Part shown: positions 7,121 to 15,990 of the stretch, one piece after another | Position numbering within the stretch: the first letter of the stretch is position 1 | How the letters are laid out: every line of letters starts with the position of its first letter | DNA from: Peptoniphilus_E sp964345555 | Lineage (GTDB): Bacteria; Bacillota; Clostridia; Tissierellales; Peptoniphilaceae | Assembly: GCA_964345555.1 (NCBI GenBank) | Contig: CAYFRD010000023.1 | Location: forward strand, 1 to 30,220 | DNA: 30,220 nt | Reading direction: 5' to 3' | Translations under genes and position numbers: made by a program | Notes under the pieces: generated by a model | Databases searched by the model: none | What the model was told of the DNA's origin: nothing | What the model saw: the letters and a program-made list of their open reading frames with translations, nothing else

Positions 7121-7930
7121 ATGGAGAGAAAAATTAAAATAGCTCAAGGACAATTTGCACTTAATAATAACAAACCGGAAGAAAACTTGAAGATAATGAA
7201 GGATTTTATAAGTCAAGCTGCAAAAGAGAATTGTGATTTAATTACTTTACCTGAATTGGCATATACGGGATATTCCATAACAGCCTTAGAACTTCAAAAG
7301 CAGGCGGAAACACAAGAAGGTACTTTTGTTATGGAACTTAGAAAAGCGGCGAAAGAGAATAATATCCATATTTATGCCGGATATCCGGAGCTTGACGATA
7401 CTATTCCGGGAAGAATTTATAACGCAGCGATTTTTATAGATGATGAAGGTAATATCTTGGACAGTATGAGAAAGGTTTACTTGTGGGGAGAAGAAAAACT
7501 CAAATTTAGAGCCGGAGAAAAATTTCCTGTACTGGATACAAAAATCGGTAAAATCGGATTGCAGATATGTTACGATATGGAACTACCTGAACCGGCCAGA
7601 ATTCAAGCACTAAAGGGTGCGGAAATAATTCTGAACGTGTCTTATTGGTCAATTCCTGCAAGAACCAGATGGTTCGTAGACATGCAAGGAAATGCATTAT
7701 TCAATGTTTTATACATGTGCGGTACAAATGCTGTTGAAGATAATTTATGCGGAAGCTCCATGATAGTGGGACCTGATGGAGAAATTGTAAACAAAGCTTC
7801 TGAAAAGGATAAAGAACTTCTGATAACAGAAATAGATTTAAATTATATTACAGAAATGAGGGCAAGGTTACCATATCTGAATGATTTTAAGGAAGATACC
7901 TTTACAATGGATGCAATTGGAAAATATTGA
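7121..7930 (+). CDS. nitrilase-superfamily carbon-nitrogen hydrolase
   Basis: This cytosolic enzyme hydrolyses a C-N bond (amide, N-carbamoyl or nitrile) by a thiol mechanism. It is 269 aa from ATG 7121, preceded by AAAGGAGA (7107-7114); an in-frame GTG at 7061 lacks such a site. The catalytic triad is visible as Glu45 in LPELAYTGYS, Lys118 in MRKVYLWGEEK and Cys150 in GLQICYDMELPEPAR. The length and single alpha-beta-beta-alpha domain fit the small amidase / N-carbamoylputrescine amidase / omega-amidase branches, but the substrate cannot be told from sequence. It lies 9 bp upstream of an amino-acid permease gene and surely shares its transcript, so the substrate or product is probably an amino-acid derivative imported or exported by that partner. 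Confidence 0.9.
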   Translation: MERKIKIAQGQFALNNNKPEENLKIMKDFISQAAKENCDLITLPELAYTGYSITALELQKQAETQEGTFVMELRKAAKENNIHIYAGYPELDDTIPGRIYNAAIFIDDEGNILDSMRKVYLWGEEKLKFRAGEKFPVLDTKIGKIGLQICYDMELPEPARIQALKGAEIILNVSYWSIPARTRWFVDMQGNALFNVLYMCGTNAVEDNLCGSSMIVGPDGEIVNKASEKDKELLITEIDLNYITEMRARLPYLNDFKEDTFTMDAIGKY

Positions 7931-7939
7931 GGTGATTTT

Positions 7940-9166
7940 ATGGAAAACAACAAAACTATTCAATATGAAGAGGGTGCTTTAAAGATCCAGAAATTAACCA
8001 TGGCAGAGGTTATTTTTCAAGTCGTAGGATGCGGTATAGGATCAGGAGCTTTAGGAACGGCATATGCTGCAAGGAAGGGCGGATTTCCTGTAATAGCAAT
8101 ATGGCTAATAGTTTCCGGATTGCTGACTTTGTTTTCAATGTACTATGTTGCCGAAGCTACTTTAAGAACCAGAAAGATGATCCAATTGCCCGGACTTGCT
8201 GATAAATATGTTGGCAAATGGGCGAGAGTAATGATATTCTTAGCTGTTGTAATCAATTCATTTTCCTGTTTGATTGCATACTTTAACGGAAGCGGAAGCA
8301 TAATAAGCGAGTTGATCGGCGTAACTCCGCTAGTAGGAACAATGATATTTTTAATTCCGTCGGCAATAATAGTTTATATAGGATTAAAGGCTGTAGGTGT
8401 GGTAGGCAAGTACATGTCATACTTGATGATTGTATTGATACTGGTGTTGATAACAGCGAGCTTTATGAGTAAAAATGCGGATATATCCAGATTATTCACA
8501 TCTGATTGGAGTTATGCGGTTCCCATATTTAACGTTGCAGCTTTCAGCTACATAGGGCAGTACTTAGTGCCGGACTTGGCTAGGGGTCTTGCGCATGAAC
8601 CTAAAAAATTGGCTCCGTCATTGTTAATAGGACAAATAACAGTAGCAATACTTTTGATTTTAATACCGCTAGGCACTTTCTTAGTATCGGATCCCAATAA
8701 CTTCGCACAAGTTGCAACTATAACATGGGGTAAAGCCATAGGAGAATGGGCGTTCATCACCGCAAACTTATTTGCATTGATGGCTATTTTTACTTCTTTT
8801 ACTCCAATAACTCAAACACTTATATCAAATATAGTTGACTTTTTCAAATTTAAAAGTGACTCTGATCCTAAGACCAGAATACCCTTGATGCTTATTTGTC
8901 TGGGAATTCCTCTATACTTAACCGTTACGGGAAAAGTCGGATTTGTAGATGCAATATATTTCTCGGGAACTTTTGCAGCAGGTATAATGGCTATACTGCC
9001 TATATTCATGGTAAATAATGCGAGAAAAACCGGAGAGATTGAACCGGAATGGACTGCAGGTAAATTAGCATCAAAACCTGTACAGGCTATAATCATAATA
9101 ATATACGGCGGAACAGTAGTATACCATGTACTGGGAACCATGGGATTCTTGCCTGCAGGTTGGTAA
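7940..9166 (+). CDS. amino-acid permease, aromatic/AAAP-like (APC superfamily)
   Basis: This integral membrane transporter of 408 aa has about eleven hydrophobic segments. The first helix carries the unwound Gly-rich motif VVGCGIGSGALGTAYA, followed by RKGGFPVIAIWLIVSGLL, as in tryptophan/tyrosine and related permeases that bind the amino-acid backbone there. The ribosome site GAGGTG overlaps the stop of the hydrolase gene. Substrate specificity is not determinable. An amino acid or short amide that the upstream hydrolase makes or uses is the natural guess. The 150 bp after its stop (9167-9319) shows no gene. A terminator at 9320-9356 can end this transcript. Confidence 0.83.
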   Translation: MENNKTIQYEEGALKIQKLTMAEVIFQVVGCGIGSGALGTAYAARKGGFPVIAIWLIVSGLLTLFSMYYVAEATLRTRKMIQLPGLADKYVGKWARVMIFLAVVINSFSCLIAYFNGSGSIISELIGVTPLVGTMIFLIPSAIIVYIGLKAVGVVGKYMSYLMIVLILVLITASFMSKNADISRLFTSDWSYAVPIFNVAAFSYIGQYLVPDLARGLAHEPKKLAPSLLIGQITVAILLILIPLGTFLVSDPNNFAQVATITWGKAIGEWAFITANLFALMAIFTSFTPITQTLISNIVDFFKFKSDSDPKTRIPLMLICLGIPLYLTVTGKVGFVDAIYFSGTFAAGIMAILPIFMVNNARKTGEIEPEWTAGKLASKPVQAIIIIIYGGTVVYHVLGTMGFLPAGW

Positions 9167-9319
9167 AATTAAAGGATAATATATGAAATTAACAATTAAA
9201 CTCCATCATTACACGATTCTACGCACCGGGGGGTATCCGAAAACCTTGTTGCTTCGTAATTAGAACTTTTCCTTTCCATTATGTTATTAATTACGTGCGT
9301 TATATTTCACAATAAAAAT

Positions 9320-9356
9320 AAAGAGGTCGAATATTTTTAATAAACGACCTCTTTTT
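9320..9356. terminator. bidirectional terminator between permease gene and tRNA-Val
   Basis: AAAGAGGTCG (9320-9329) pairs with CGACCTCTTT (9345-9354), with T-runs on both strands. It lies directly beyond the 3' end of the minus-strand tRNA and also downstream of the plus-strand permease. Confidence 0.85.
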
Positions 9357-9357
9357 A

Positions 9358-9433
9358 TGGTGGGTAGTACTGGGCTCGAACCAGCGACCTCCACGATGTC
9401 AACGTGGCGCTCTTCCAGCTGAGCTAACTTCCC
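9358..9433 (-). tRNA. tRNA-Val (anticodon GAC)
   Basis: On the minus strand the cloverleaf runs from GGGAAGT (9433-9427) to ACTACCC, A and an encoded CCA (9360-9358). The D arm (TAGCTCAGC..GGAAGAGC), the anticodon stem CCACG/CGTGG with loop TTGACAT, and the T arm with GGTTCGAGCC are all present. The anticodon GAC is complementary to 9398-9400. The fourth acceptor-stem pair is A-A instead of a Watson-Crick pair. Confidence 0.95.
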
Positions 9434-9443
9434 GTGTCTGATT

Positions 9444-9472
9444 ATGATAGCAGGATAAAAGGGTTTTGTCAA
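9444..9472 (-). promoter_or_regulatory. promoter of tRNA-Val
   Basis: On the minus strand TTGACA (plus 9467-9472) is 17 bp from TATCAT (plus 9444-9449), 10 bp upstream of the mature tRNA 5' end. Position and consensus fit well. Confidence 0.85.
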
Positions 9473-9477
9473 TTGAT

Positions 9478-9514
9478 AAAAAATTGGAAGGAGTAAAATT
9501 CCTTCCAATTTTTT
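9478..9514. terminator. pyruvate carboxylase terminator
   Basis: A perfect 15-bp stem, AAAAAATTGGAAGGA (9478-9492) against TCCTTCCAATTTTTT (9500-9514), has a 7-base loop. On the minus strand it follows the pyc stop by 15 bp and ends in a T-run. Confidence 0.9.
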
Positions 9515-9529
9515 AAGTTATTTTTAGTT

Positions 9530-12500
9530 TTATTCTTCTATTGTTGCCACAAGTTGTCCGCTTGCGACCATGTCGTTTACTTTTACGAGTATTTGTCCAA
9601 TTTTACCGCTTGTTTTTGCCACGATGTTGGTTTCCATTTTCATGGCTTCTATTATCATAACGGTGTCGCCCGCCTTTACTTCTTCGCTTTCTTTGACGTT
9701 TATCGCAACTATCTTGCCGGGGATTGATGATCCGATTTCTTGTGGCTTATCGTTGTCGGCAAATCTAACTTGTATTTTGTTGACATTTGTATTTGAAGAG
9801 GATTTGTCTTCTATCTTGACGGTTCTTCTGTTTCCGTTGATTTCAAAGGTTACGTTTCTGAATCCTTCTTCATCTACTTTTCCTATTTCGATGAGTTGAA
9901 CTATTAGATTTTTACCTTCATCTAGAGGGATAACCACGGATTCTTCTTCCATCAGTCCGTGGAAGAATACGCTTGAAGGCATTCTCCAAAGTTCGCCGTT
10001 TTCGTTTTTGAATTTGAGATAGTCTTCAAATACCTTTGGATAAAGAGCGTACCCCAACAGATCGTCTTCTGTGGCATTGATGTTGTATTTTTTATCCAAA
10101 TATTTTTTATCGGCTTCAAAGTCTTCATCTTCCAGGAGCAGTCCTGCTCTTACGGTGATGGGTTCTTCGTCTTTTAAGATCATTTTTTGTAGATCTTCGG
10201 GGAATCCGCCGAGGGGTTGTCCCATCATGCCCTTGAAGTAACTTTTTGATGAGTCCGGGAAGTCGAGATTTGCTCCCTTTTCCAATATATTTTCAGGGGT
10301 CAGGTTGTTTTGCACCATGAATATGGCTAAATCGCCTACGAATTTGGAGGAGGGGGTAACTTTTACTATATCTCCCACCATATCGTTTACGTCTTTGTAC
10401 ATTTCCATTACTTCTTTGAATTTGTATCCCAGTCCGAAGCTTTCCACTTGCGGTTTTAAGTTGGAGTATTGTCCGCCGGGGATTTCGTATTTATAAATTT
10501 CAGTGGTTCCGGATTTTAAATCGGATTCGAAGTTCTCGTAAATAGGTCTTACTTTGAGCCAGTATTTATTTATTTCTTCGATTTTATCAAGATCCAGAAG
10601 TGTATCTCTGTCAGTGTGTTGAAGTGCTGCCACTACTGAGTTAAGTGCCGGTTGAGATGTGAGTCCGCTCATTGAGTTTATAGCCACATCGGCGATGTCC
10701 ACTCCTGCTTCCGCCGCCATGAGCACTGCTGCTACTCCGTTGCCTGTAGTGTCGTGTGTGTGCAAATGAATGGGCAGTGATATTTCGTCTTTCAATGCCC
10801 TGATCAATTTTCTTGCGGCATAGGGTTTTAACAGTCCGGACATATCCTTGATGCCAAGGATGTGGCATCCGGCTTTTTCCAGTTCCTTTGCAAGATTTAC
10901 ATAGTATTTCAGATTGTATTTGTCCCTGGAGTCGTTGAGTATGTCGCCTGTGTAGCACATTGTTCCTTCGGCGATTTTGCCGTTGTTCAATACTTCATCG
11001 ATGGAAAGTCTCATGTTTTCCATCCAGTTAAGTGAGTCGAAAATTCTAAATACATCCACGCCGTTGTCTGCGGAGTTCTTGATGAATCTCTTGACGACGT
11101 TGTCGGGATAATTTGTATATCCGACGGTGTTATTGCCGCGAAGGAGCATTTGCATCAATATGTTTGGAGCTTTTTCTCGTATTAATCTCAATCTTTCCCA
11201 AGGGTCTTCGTGCAAAAATCTGTATGCTACGTCATAGGTTGCTCCACCCCACATTTCCAAGGAGAAGAGCTCTTTCATATATTCATTGGTTGCTGCGGCA
11301 ATTTTTTCCATGTCCAAGGTTCTGAGTCTGGTCGCCATGAGTGATTGGTGAGCATCTCTCATGGTTGTGTCCGTGATAAGAAGTCTTTTTTGATCTAAAA
11401 TCCATTTACAGAATTTATCAGGTCCCATTTCGTCGAGCAGATCCTTGGTTCCTTTGAATTCGGCGAGATTGTTTTTCAGAGGTGGAACTACTGCGGTATC
11501 ATAAATTTTATCTTTTTTATTGGGATCATTTACTACGATTTCTCCAATGTAATTCATGAGTCTGAGTTCAGCATCGGGTTTTGTGACTATTTGGAAAAGT
11601 TCGGGATGTTCTTCTATGAATCCGGTATCACAATCTCCCTTTCTAAAGGTTTCGGAGTTGAGAACGTTGAGCACAAAGCCTGCATTTGTCTTGACACCCG
11701 ACACTTTTATTTCCTTGACGGCTCTGATTGCCTTATTGATGGTATCCTGCCAATTTCTTGCATAGGAGATTATTTTCACCAGCAAACTGTCGTAGTAGGG
11801 AGTGATGATTGAGCCCGCAAAGGCATTTCCTCCGTCAAGTCTTACGCCGAATCCGGAACTTGAGTAGTATTTTGTGATTCTGCCTGTGTCCGGAGCGAAG
11901 TTGTTGAGAGGATCTTCAGTAGTTATACGGCATTGAATTGAAAAACCGCTTAACTTTATTTCATCTTGAGATTTGATGCCGATTTCGTCGTCGGAAAGTT
12001 TGTATCCTTCGGCGATTTTTATCATTGATTGAATCAAGTCTATGCCAGTGACCATTTCAGTTACGGTGTGTTCAACTTGAATTCTCGCATTTACTTCGAT
12101 GAAGTAGTGATTGAAGTCCTTATCCACAAGGAACTCAACTGTTCCTGCAGATCTGTAATTAAGTGTGTGTGCAATTTTAAGAGCATCTTCAAAAATCTCC
12201 TGTTTTACACTTTCCGGAACTGAAAAAGCCGGAGTGAATTCAATTAATTTTTGATGTCGTCTTTGTATGGAGCAATCTCTTTCAAAGAGGTGAACTACAT
12301 TTCCGTAAGAGTCGCCCAATATTTGGACTTCTATGTGTTTGGGTTTTTCCAAGTATTTTTCAACGAATATAGCATCGTTGCCAAATGCCTTTGAAGCTTC
12401 ATTCTTTGCGGAGTGGAATTTTTCCAGGAGTTCCTCTTCATTTCGAACTATTCTCATACCTCTTCCGCCACCGCCTGCAGCTGCCTTGAGCATTATTGGA

Positions 12501-12976
12501 TACCCTGCTTCCTTTGCAAATTCAATAGCCTGTTTGTCCGATCTGATTGGCTTGTCTATGCCGGGTATGGTTCTGACACCGGCTTCATGAGCTACGAGCT
12601 TTGACTCTATTTTATCTCCTAACTTCGCCATTACTTCATGTTGAGGTCCGATGAATATTATTCCGGCATCTTCACATTTTCTTGCGAATTCGGAGTTTTC
12701 AGCTAAAAATCCGTATCCCGGATGAATTGCGTCAACTTGCTTGTCAAGAGCAAGGGTGATTATTTCGTCCATATCAAGATAGGCGTCAAGGGGAGATTTT
12801 CCCTTTCCTATCAAATAGGATTCATCGGCTTTTGTTCTAAACATGGCAAGAGAGTCCTCTGCTGAATAAATAGCGACGCTTCTTATTCCCAGTTCTCTAC
12901 AGGCCCTAAAAATACGTATTGCAATTTCGCCGCGATTTGCTACAAGTATTTTCTTTATTTTTCTGATATTATCCAA
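9530..12976 (-). CDS. pyc: pyruvate carboxylase
   Basis: This biotin enzyme makes oxaloacetate from pyruvate, bicarbonate and ATP, an anaplerotic step in the cytosol. It is 1148 aa, full length for the single-chain form. Residues 1 to about 455 are the biotin carboxylase ATP-grasp unit (LVANRGEIAIR, HPGYGFLAEN, AAAGGGGRGMR around 165-174, EVNARIQVEHTVTE at 294-307). The carboxyltransferase barrel begins near 533 with DTTMRDAHQS (536-545) and the metal-binding HLHTHD. The tetramerisation region and a C-terminal biotinyl domain follow, with EAMKMET holding the biotinylated Lys1113. The start is TTG (complement of 12974-12976) behind GGGAAGGGG; no ATG is available there. The gene is transcribed alone. 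A TATAAT at 13007-13012 is the only promoter element found. Confidence 0.97.
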   Translation of the reverse strand: MDNIRKIKKILVANRGEIAIRIFRACRELGIRSVAIYSAEDSLAMFRTKADESYLIGKGKSPLDAYLDMDEIITLALDKQVDAIHPGYGFLAENSEFARKCEDAGIIFIGPQHEVMAKLGDKIESKLVAHEAGVRTIPGIDKPIRSDKQAIEFAKEAGYPIMLKAAAGGGGRGMRIVRNEEELLEKFHSAKNEASKAFGNDAIFVEKYLEKPKHIEVQILGDSYGNVVHLFERDCSIQRRHQKLIEFTPAFSVPESVKQEIFEDALKIAHTLNYRSAGTVEFLVDKDFNHYFIEVNARIQVEHTVTEMVTGIDLIQSMIKIAEGYKLSDDEIGIKSQDEIKLSGFSIQCRITTEDPLNNFAPDTGRITKYYSSSGFGVRLDGGNAFAGSIITPYYDSLLVKIISYARNWQDTINKAIRAVKEIKVSGVKTNAGFVLNVLNSETFRKGDCDTGFIEEHPELFQIVTKPDAELRLMNYIGEIVVNDPNKKDKIYDTAVVPPLKNNLAEFKGTKDLLDEMGPDKFCKWILDQKRLLITDTTMRDAHQSLMATRLRTLDMEKIAAATNEYMKELFSLEMWGGATYDVAYRFLHEDPWERLRLIREKAPNILMQMLLRGNNTVGYTNYPDNVVKRFIKNSADNGVDVFRIFDSLNWMENMRLSIDEVLNNGKIAEGTMCYTGDILNDSRDKYNLKYYVNLAKELEKAGCHILGIKDMSGLLKPYAARKLIRALKDEISLPIHLHTHDTTGNGVAAVLMAAEAGVDIADVAINSMSGLTSQPALNSVVAALQHTDRDTLLDLDKIEEINKYWLKVRPIYENFESDLKSGTTEIYKYEIPGGQYSNLKPQVESFGLGYKFKEVMEMYKDVNDMVGDIVKVTPSSKFVGDLAIFMVQNNLTPENILEKGANLDFPDSSKSYFKGMMGQPLGGFPEDLQKMILKDEEPITVRAGLLLEDEDFEADKKYLDKKYNINATEDDLLGYALYPKVFEDYLKFKNENGELWRMPSSVFFHGLMEEESVVIPLDEGKNLIVQLIEIGKVDEEGFRNVTFEINGNRRTVKIEDKSSSNTNVNKIQVRFADNDKPQEIGSSIPGKIVAINVKESEEVKAGDTVMIIEAMKMETNIVAKTSGKIGQILVKVNDMVASGQLVATIEE

Positions 12977-13006
12977 TGTTATCCCCTTCCCAATTTATTT
13001 TTAACT

Positions 13007-13012
13007 ATTATA
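13007..13012 (-). promoter_or_regulatory. possible -10 element of pyc
   Basis: TATAAT reads on the minus strand 31 bp upstream of the TTG start, but I see no convincing -35 at 16-18 bp. The surrounding intergenic stretch 12992-13355 is very AT-rich and holds no gene or RNA that I can support. Confidence 0.35.
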
Positions 13013-13355
13013 CATTAATTTAATAAAAAATGTGTAATAAATTGAAAAAATTTTAATTTATTAAGTATATAATAGCACTAAGACATAATTTATAGACTTT
13101 AAATCGTGATTAATGAAAAATTTAAAATTATAATAATTACTTCCAAGCGTAGCAGTAGAATTTTTACAAGGGAATTAAAAACTACGAATCACAATTCATT
13201 TCTAAATAGTGTCGGTTAATTTGTTGCTTTTAAACTTTATTGATATGCATTAATCTGAAATTAATTAAATATTAAATATGAAAATGTAAATGTTTTTAAT
13301 AGTTTTATCGTTAAAGCTATAGACAATCCGGGATAACCGAGGAAGTTCCTAACAT

Positions 13356-13388
13356 AAAAAAAGCCGATATTTAATTATCAGCTTTTTT
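13356..13388 (-). terminator. terminator of the PLD-like gene
   Basis: AAAAAAGC-C-GATA (13357-13369) pairs with TATC-A-GCTTTTTT (13376-13388) with one mismatch and a 6-base loop. On the minus strand it is followed by a T-run, 67 bp after the stop of the upstream gene. Confidence 0.75.
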
Positions 13389-13454
13389 ACAATATTGATT
13401 TTAAAGTTAATTGTTTCATCAAAGTAGATTTTCATATAATCACTATATAATTTA

Positions 13455-14882
13455 CTACCAAGTGCACAGACCGGTAAACTCTTGAAGTTTCCAGAGTATT
13501 TCCATAAATTTTCTGTCTTCATGATAATCACTCAAAGGCAGAGTGTATTCTGCTCCTTCGTTATTCCAAAGTTTGTTGAAATATTCTTCAAGTGTTTTTG
13601 AAAGTTCGTGATTTGTTGAAACTACAATCTCGACGTCGGTTTCCAAGTTATATCCCCTTAAATTTCTTCGAGTGAAGTTTGCACTTCCCAGTATCAATTT
13701 TGTTTCATCGTCTTTGTTGTAAAAAAAGGTAGCCATTTTCGTGTGGAACTGCTCTCCGTGAGTGTTGTACCATCTAACATTTATATTTTCATTTTCATCG
13801 TCCAATTGACTTAATGCGGATCTGTTGGGGTTGCCGTTTTTTTCAAGACCGAAGGCATCTTTGTTGGAGTCGGCTATTATATTGATTTTAACACCTCTTT
13901 GTGAAGCTTTGGACAGCAAACTCAATATTTTCATATCAGAGAGATAAAACATGGCTATATTTATCTTATCTCCCTCTGAAGTTTGTTTTATGTTGCCTTT
14001 CAGTGTATCAAATATAGCTTTTTCCGTAAGTATTTTCATGGATATAGTCGTATCTCTGAAACTTATATTTTCAATAAATTCCACATCGGGGAAAGTTCCT
14101 CCGGAAAATTCAGCTACAGCTTTTTCGCTTTTTATCAGGTCATTCATTCCTTTACCACTGAATCTGACGGCTACATTTGAGTGAAAGGCGCTGGGATCGT
14201 GTGGATTTGAAGAGGAGATAATAGCTTCATTTTCATTTATATAGACTTTTCTGTGATTGCCTTTGAAATTCATGAGTCTGAATATGGAGCTTATGCTGAC
14301 TTTAGGACCGTCTTTTTCAAAAAAGTTGGGGATAAATCCATTTTGAGATACGTCGAACCATTTTATGTAAAATCTGTACAGTCCTGAAAAAAGAGGATTG
14401 GAATCCCTCATTTTGTCATGGTCGGTGACTATGACATTTATTCCTCCGTCAATTAATCTCTGTATGTGTTCCTGAGTATAGGCGCCGTAGAAATTATTCA
14501 AAGGGTCAGTTATAAAAACTATAGGTATATCTGTCGCAGTTTTTTTATCTATGAGGATATCGGTCATCTCCTTGACTTGTTGTGGATAGGAGATATCGCC
14601 TTTATTGTATTCATCATTGAATAAAAAACAATCTATGATTAAAAATCTTTGAGCTTCCTTTATCAGTGCCATTTCCTTGTCAAAAATCTTATGCTCTCTT
14701 ATAATTTCACCATTTTGCTCGTAGCTTAAATCAGTTATGAATTCAAATCTGTTGGGGTTAAAATAATCTCCCTCAATGGATGTCCCTTTGGGATTTTTCG
14801 TAAAAAGACTGAATATAAAGGGAACGATGAGCAATATTAATATAATATACATAAATACCTTCTTTTTCTTTGTTTTTCGCAT
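13455..14882 (-). CDS. membrane-anchored phospholipase D-like protein
   Basis: This is a PLD-superfamily protein of 475 aa. A basic N-terminus and one hydrophobic helix (about 9-27) anchor it in the membrane, with the remainder probably outside. Two HKD-type motifs are present: His210-x-Lys212 in NHRKVYINENEAIISSSN and His380-x-Lys382 in HTKMATFFYNK, the latter followed by GSANFTRRN. This is the two-lobed layout of phosphatidyl-transfer and phosphodiesterase enzymes. It lacks the paired N-terminal helices of classical cardiolipin synthases (compare the gene at 28133), so a different phospholipid- or polymer-processing role is possible. The start is ATG with AGGTGG just upstream on the minus strand. 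It is monocistronic, and a terminator follows at 13356-13388. The family is certain; the substrate is unknown. Confidence 0.88.
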   Translation of the reverse strand: MRKTKKKKVFMYIILILLIVPFIFSLFTKNPKGTSIEGDYFNPNRFEFITDLSYEQNGEIIREHKIFDKEMALIKEAQRFLIIDCFLFNDEYNKGDISYPQQVKEMTDILIDKKTATDIPIVFITDPLNNFYGAYTQEHIQRLIDGGINVIVTDHDKMRDSNPLFSGLYRFYIKWFDVSQNGFIPNFFEKDGPKVSISSIFRLMNFKGNHRKVYINENEAIISSSNPHDPSAFHSNVAVRFSGKGMNDLIKSEKAVAEFSGGTFPDVEFIENISFRDTTISMKILTEKAIFDTLKGNIKQTSEGDKINIAMFYLSDMKILSLLSKASQRGVKINIIADSNKDAFGLEKNGNPNRSALSQLDDENENINVRWYNTHGEQFHTKMATFFYNKDDETKLILGSANFTRRNLRGYNLETDVEIVVSTNHELSKTLEEYFNKLWNNEGAEYTLPLSDYHEDRKFMEILWKLQEFTGLCTW

Positions 14883-14906
14883 AATACCACCTTATACATT
14901 AAATTG

Positions 14907-14934
14907 ACTATATTATATTATACCCGGAGTTCAA
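14907..14934 (-). promoter_or_regulatory. possible promoter of the PLD-like gene
   Basis: On the minus strand TTGAAC (plus 14929-14934) and TATAGT (plus 14907-14912) are 16 bp apart. An alternative -10, TATAAT, lies at plus 14917-14922. Which one is used cannot be decided here. Confidence 0.4.
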
Positions 14935-14959
14935 TATCTACATTGAAGAAGAGTGGAAG

Positions 14960-14988
14960 TTTATTTATAATTTATTTTGTGATATTAT
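14960..14988 (+). promoter_or_regulatory. possible promoter of the stalk-domain protein gene
   Basis: An extended -10, TGATATTAT (14980-14988), has a weak TTTATT (14960-14965) 17 bp upstream. It is divergent from the PLD-like gene. Confidence 0.4.
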
Positions 14989-15034
14989 TGAATGCAATAG
15001 AGGTGTTTGCGAATATAATTGCAAGGGGAATGAA

Positions 15035-15943
15035 ATGAGAAAAATTTTTTTGGCTTTTTTGCTCGTTATATTTATTGCCGATAAGTCCTACGGGGCTGGA
15101 ATAGAAGTTAAACTTAACAATACGAAGATAAAGGTGGATGATGAGAGCAAATTGCACTATTCCTACAATATTGACGGATATAACTATTTGCGAATCAGGG
15201 ATATAGCCAAGAGCTTAAAAAACACGGATAAGAAATTCGACATAATTTTTGATGAAAACAAAAACAGCATCAAGCTTTTGAGAAATAAAAACTACGAAGA
15301 CAATTCTCAATCCATCTATTCTAAAAGAGCGATTGCCCAACAGACGACCACCAAGCTATATATAGAGGATAGGGAAATATTGATCGCAGGTGTAAACATA
15401 TCGGGATATAATTATTACCGAATCAGAGATATAGCTTCTATATTTGATTTTGGAATTACATACAATTCTTCTGAAAACGCAATAGTCATAAGTACCAAGA
15501 TGGAGTACTCCTCCAGTGGAAATGATTACTTAAAAGCACCTGTATATAGAGATTTAGAGGAAAGTGAAGAGTTCTCCGATGCCATATCAAGGTCTTACTT
15601 GCATATTTACAGAGCGGAGATGAATATAATATCAGATTTAATGGAGAAAGGATCCAGCAACAACGATATAATATCCCTACAGAGATCTCTGGGCAGCTAT
15701 TACAACTACTATTCCCGTGTTGCGGAATGCACATATCTGTCCAAGGATGAAAGTATAAAAACTATGTACTTGGAATTTTTGAGACTTTTTGAAAAGCAGA
15801 TGGAAGATTATAATTTGGTGGTTGAATCCACAGGCACATTGAAGACGGAAAACACATCGGATAATATTGTAACATACAGTGATTCAGTAAAAAACGTCAC
15901 GGATAGTTTTATAGATATAATAGAAACTTTAAAAAATCAGTGA
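15035..15943 (+). CDS. secreted stalk-domain (copper amine oxidase N-like) protein
   Basis: This exported 302-aa protein has a cleavable signal peptide (MRKIFLAFLLVIF, cut probably after SYG near residue 20). Two repeats of the small stalk domain, also called copper amine oxidase N-terminal domain, follow at about 22-90 and 100-155. Each has an IDGYNYLRIRDIA-like core (YNIDGYNYLRIRDIA and ISGYNYYRIRDIA) and a strand ending in IKLL or IVIS. The C-terminal 145 residues are mainly helical and charged, without a domain I recognise. These domains are not enzymes; in Gram-positives they are found on cell-surface proteins and probably bind wall or matrix. The start is ATG with AAGGGG (15023-15028). 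It is a single gene that converges on the minus-strand operon through a shared terminator. Confidence 0.82.
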   Translation: MRKIFLAFLLVIFIADKSYGAGIEVKLNNTKIKVDDESKLHYSYNIDGYNYLRIRDIAKSLKNTDKKFDIIFDENKNSIKLLRNKNYEDNSQSIYSKRAIAQQTTTKLYIEDREILIAGVNISGYNYYRIRDIASIFDFGITYNSSENAIVISTKMEYSSSGNDYLKAPVYRDLEESEEFSDAISRSYLHIYRAEMNIISDLMEKGSSNNDIISLQRSLGSYYNYYSRVAECTYLSKDESIKTMYLEFLRLFEKQMEDYNLVVESTGTLKTENTSDNIVTYSDSVKNVTDSFIDIIETLKNQ

Positions 15944-15960
15944 GAACAAATTTAAAAAGC

Positions 15961-15990
15961 AAAAAGTGAGATAATTATCTCACTTTTTTT
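15961..15990. terminator. shared bidirectional terminator
   Basis: AAAAAGTGAGATAA (15961-15974) and its exact complement (15975-15988) form a long stem with T-runs on both sides. It ends the plus-strand stalk-domain gene, and on the minus strand it overlaps the stop codon (15989-15991) of the ferredoxin gene. Confidence 0.88.

Noticed and set aside
9167..9319. Possible riboswitch or small RNA with a GGGGGG tract after the permease gene
   Set aside because: No conserved stem or known motif could be built, and no promoter points into it.
9287..9508. Minus-strand open frame of 73 codons
   Set aside because: It is the translation of the tRNA-Val gene and its flanks, a common false ORF; the cloverleaf explains the sequence.
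13349..13531. Minus-strand 60-codon frame overlapping the end of the PLD-like gene
   Set aside because: It overlaps the PLD coding end in another frame and runs through that gene's terminator.
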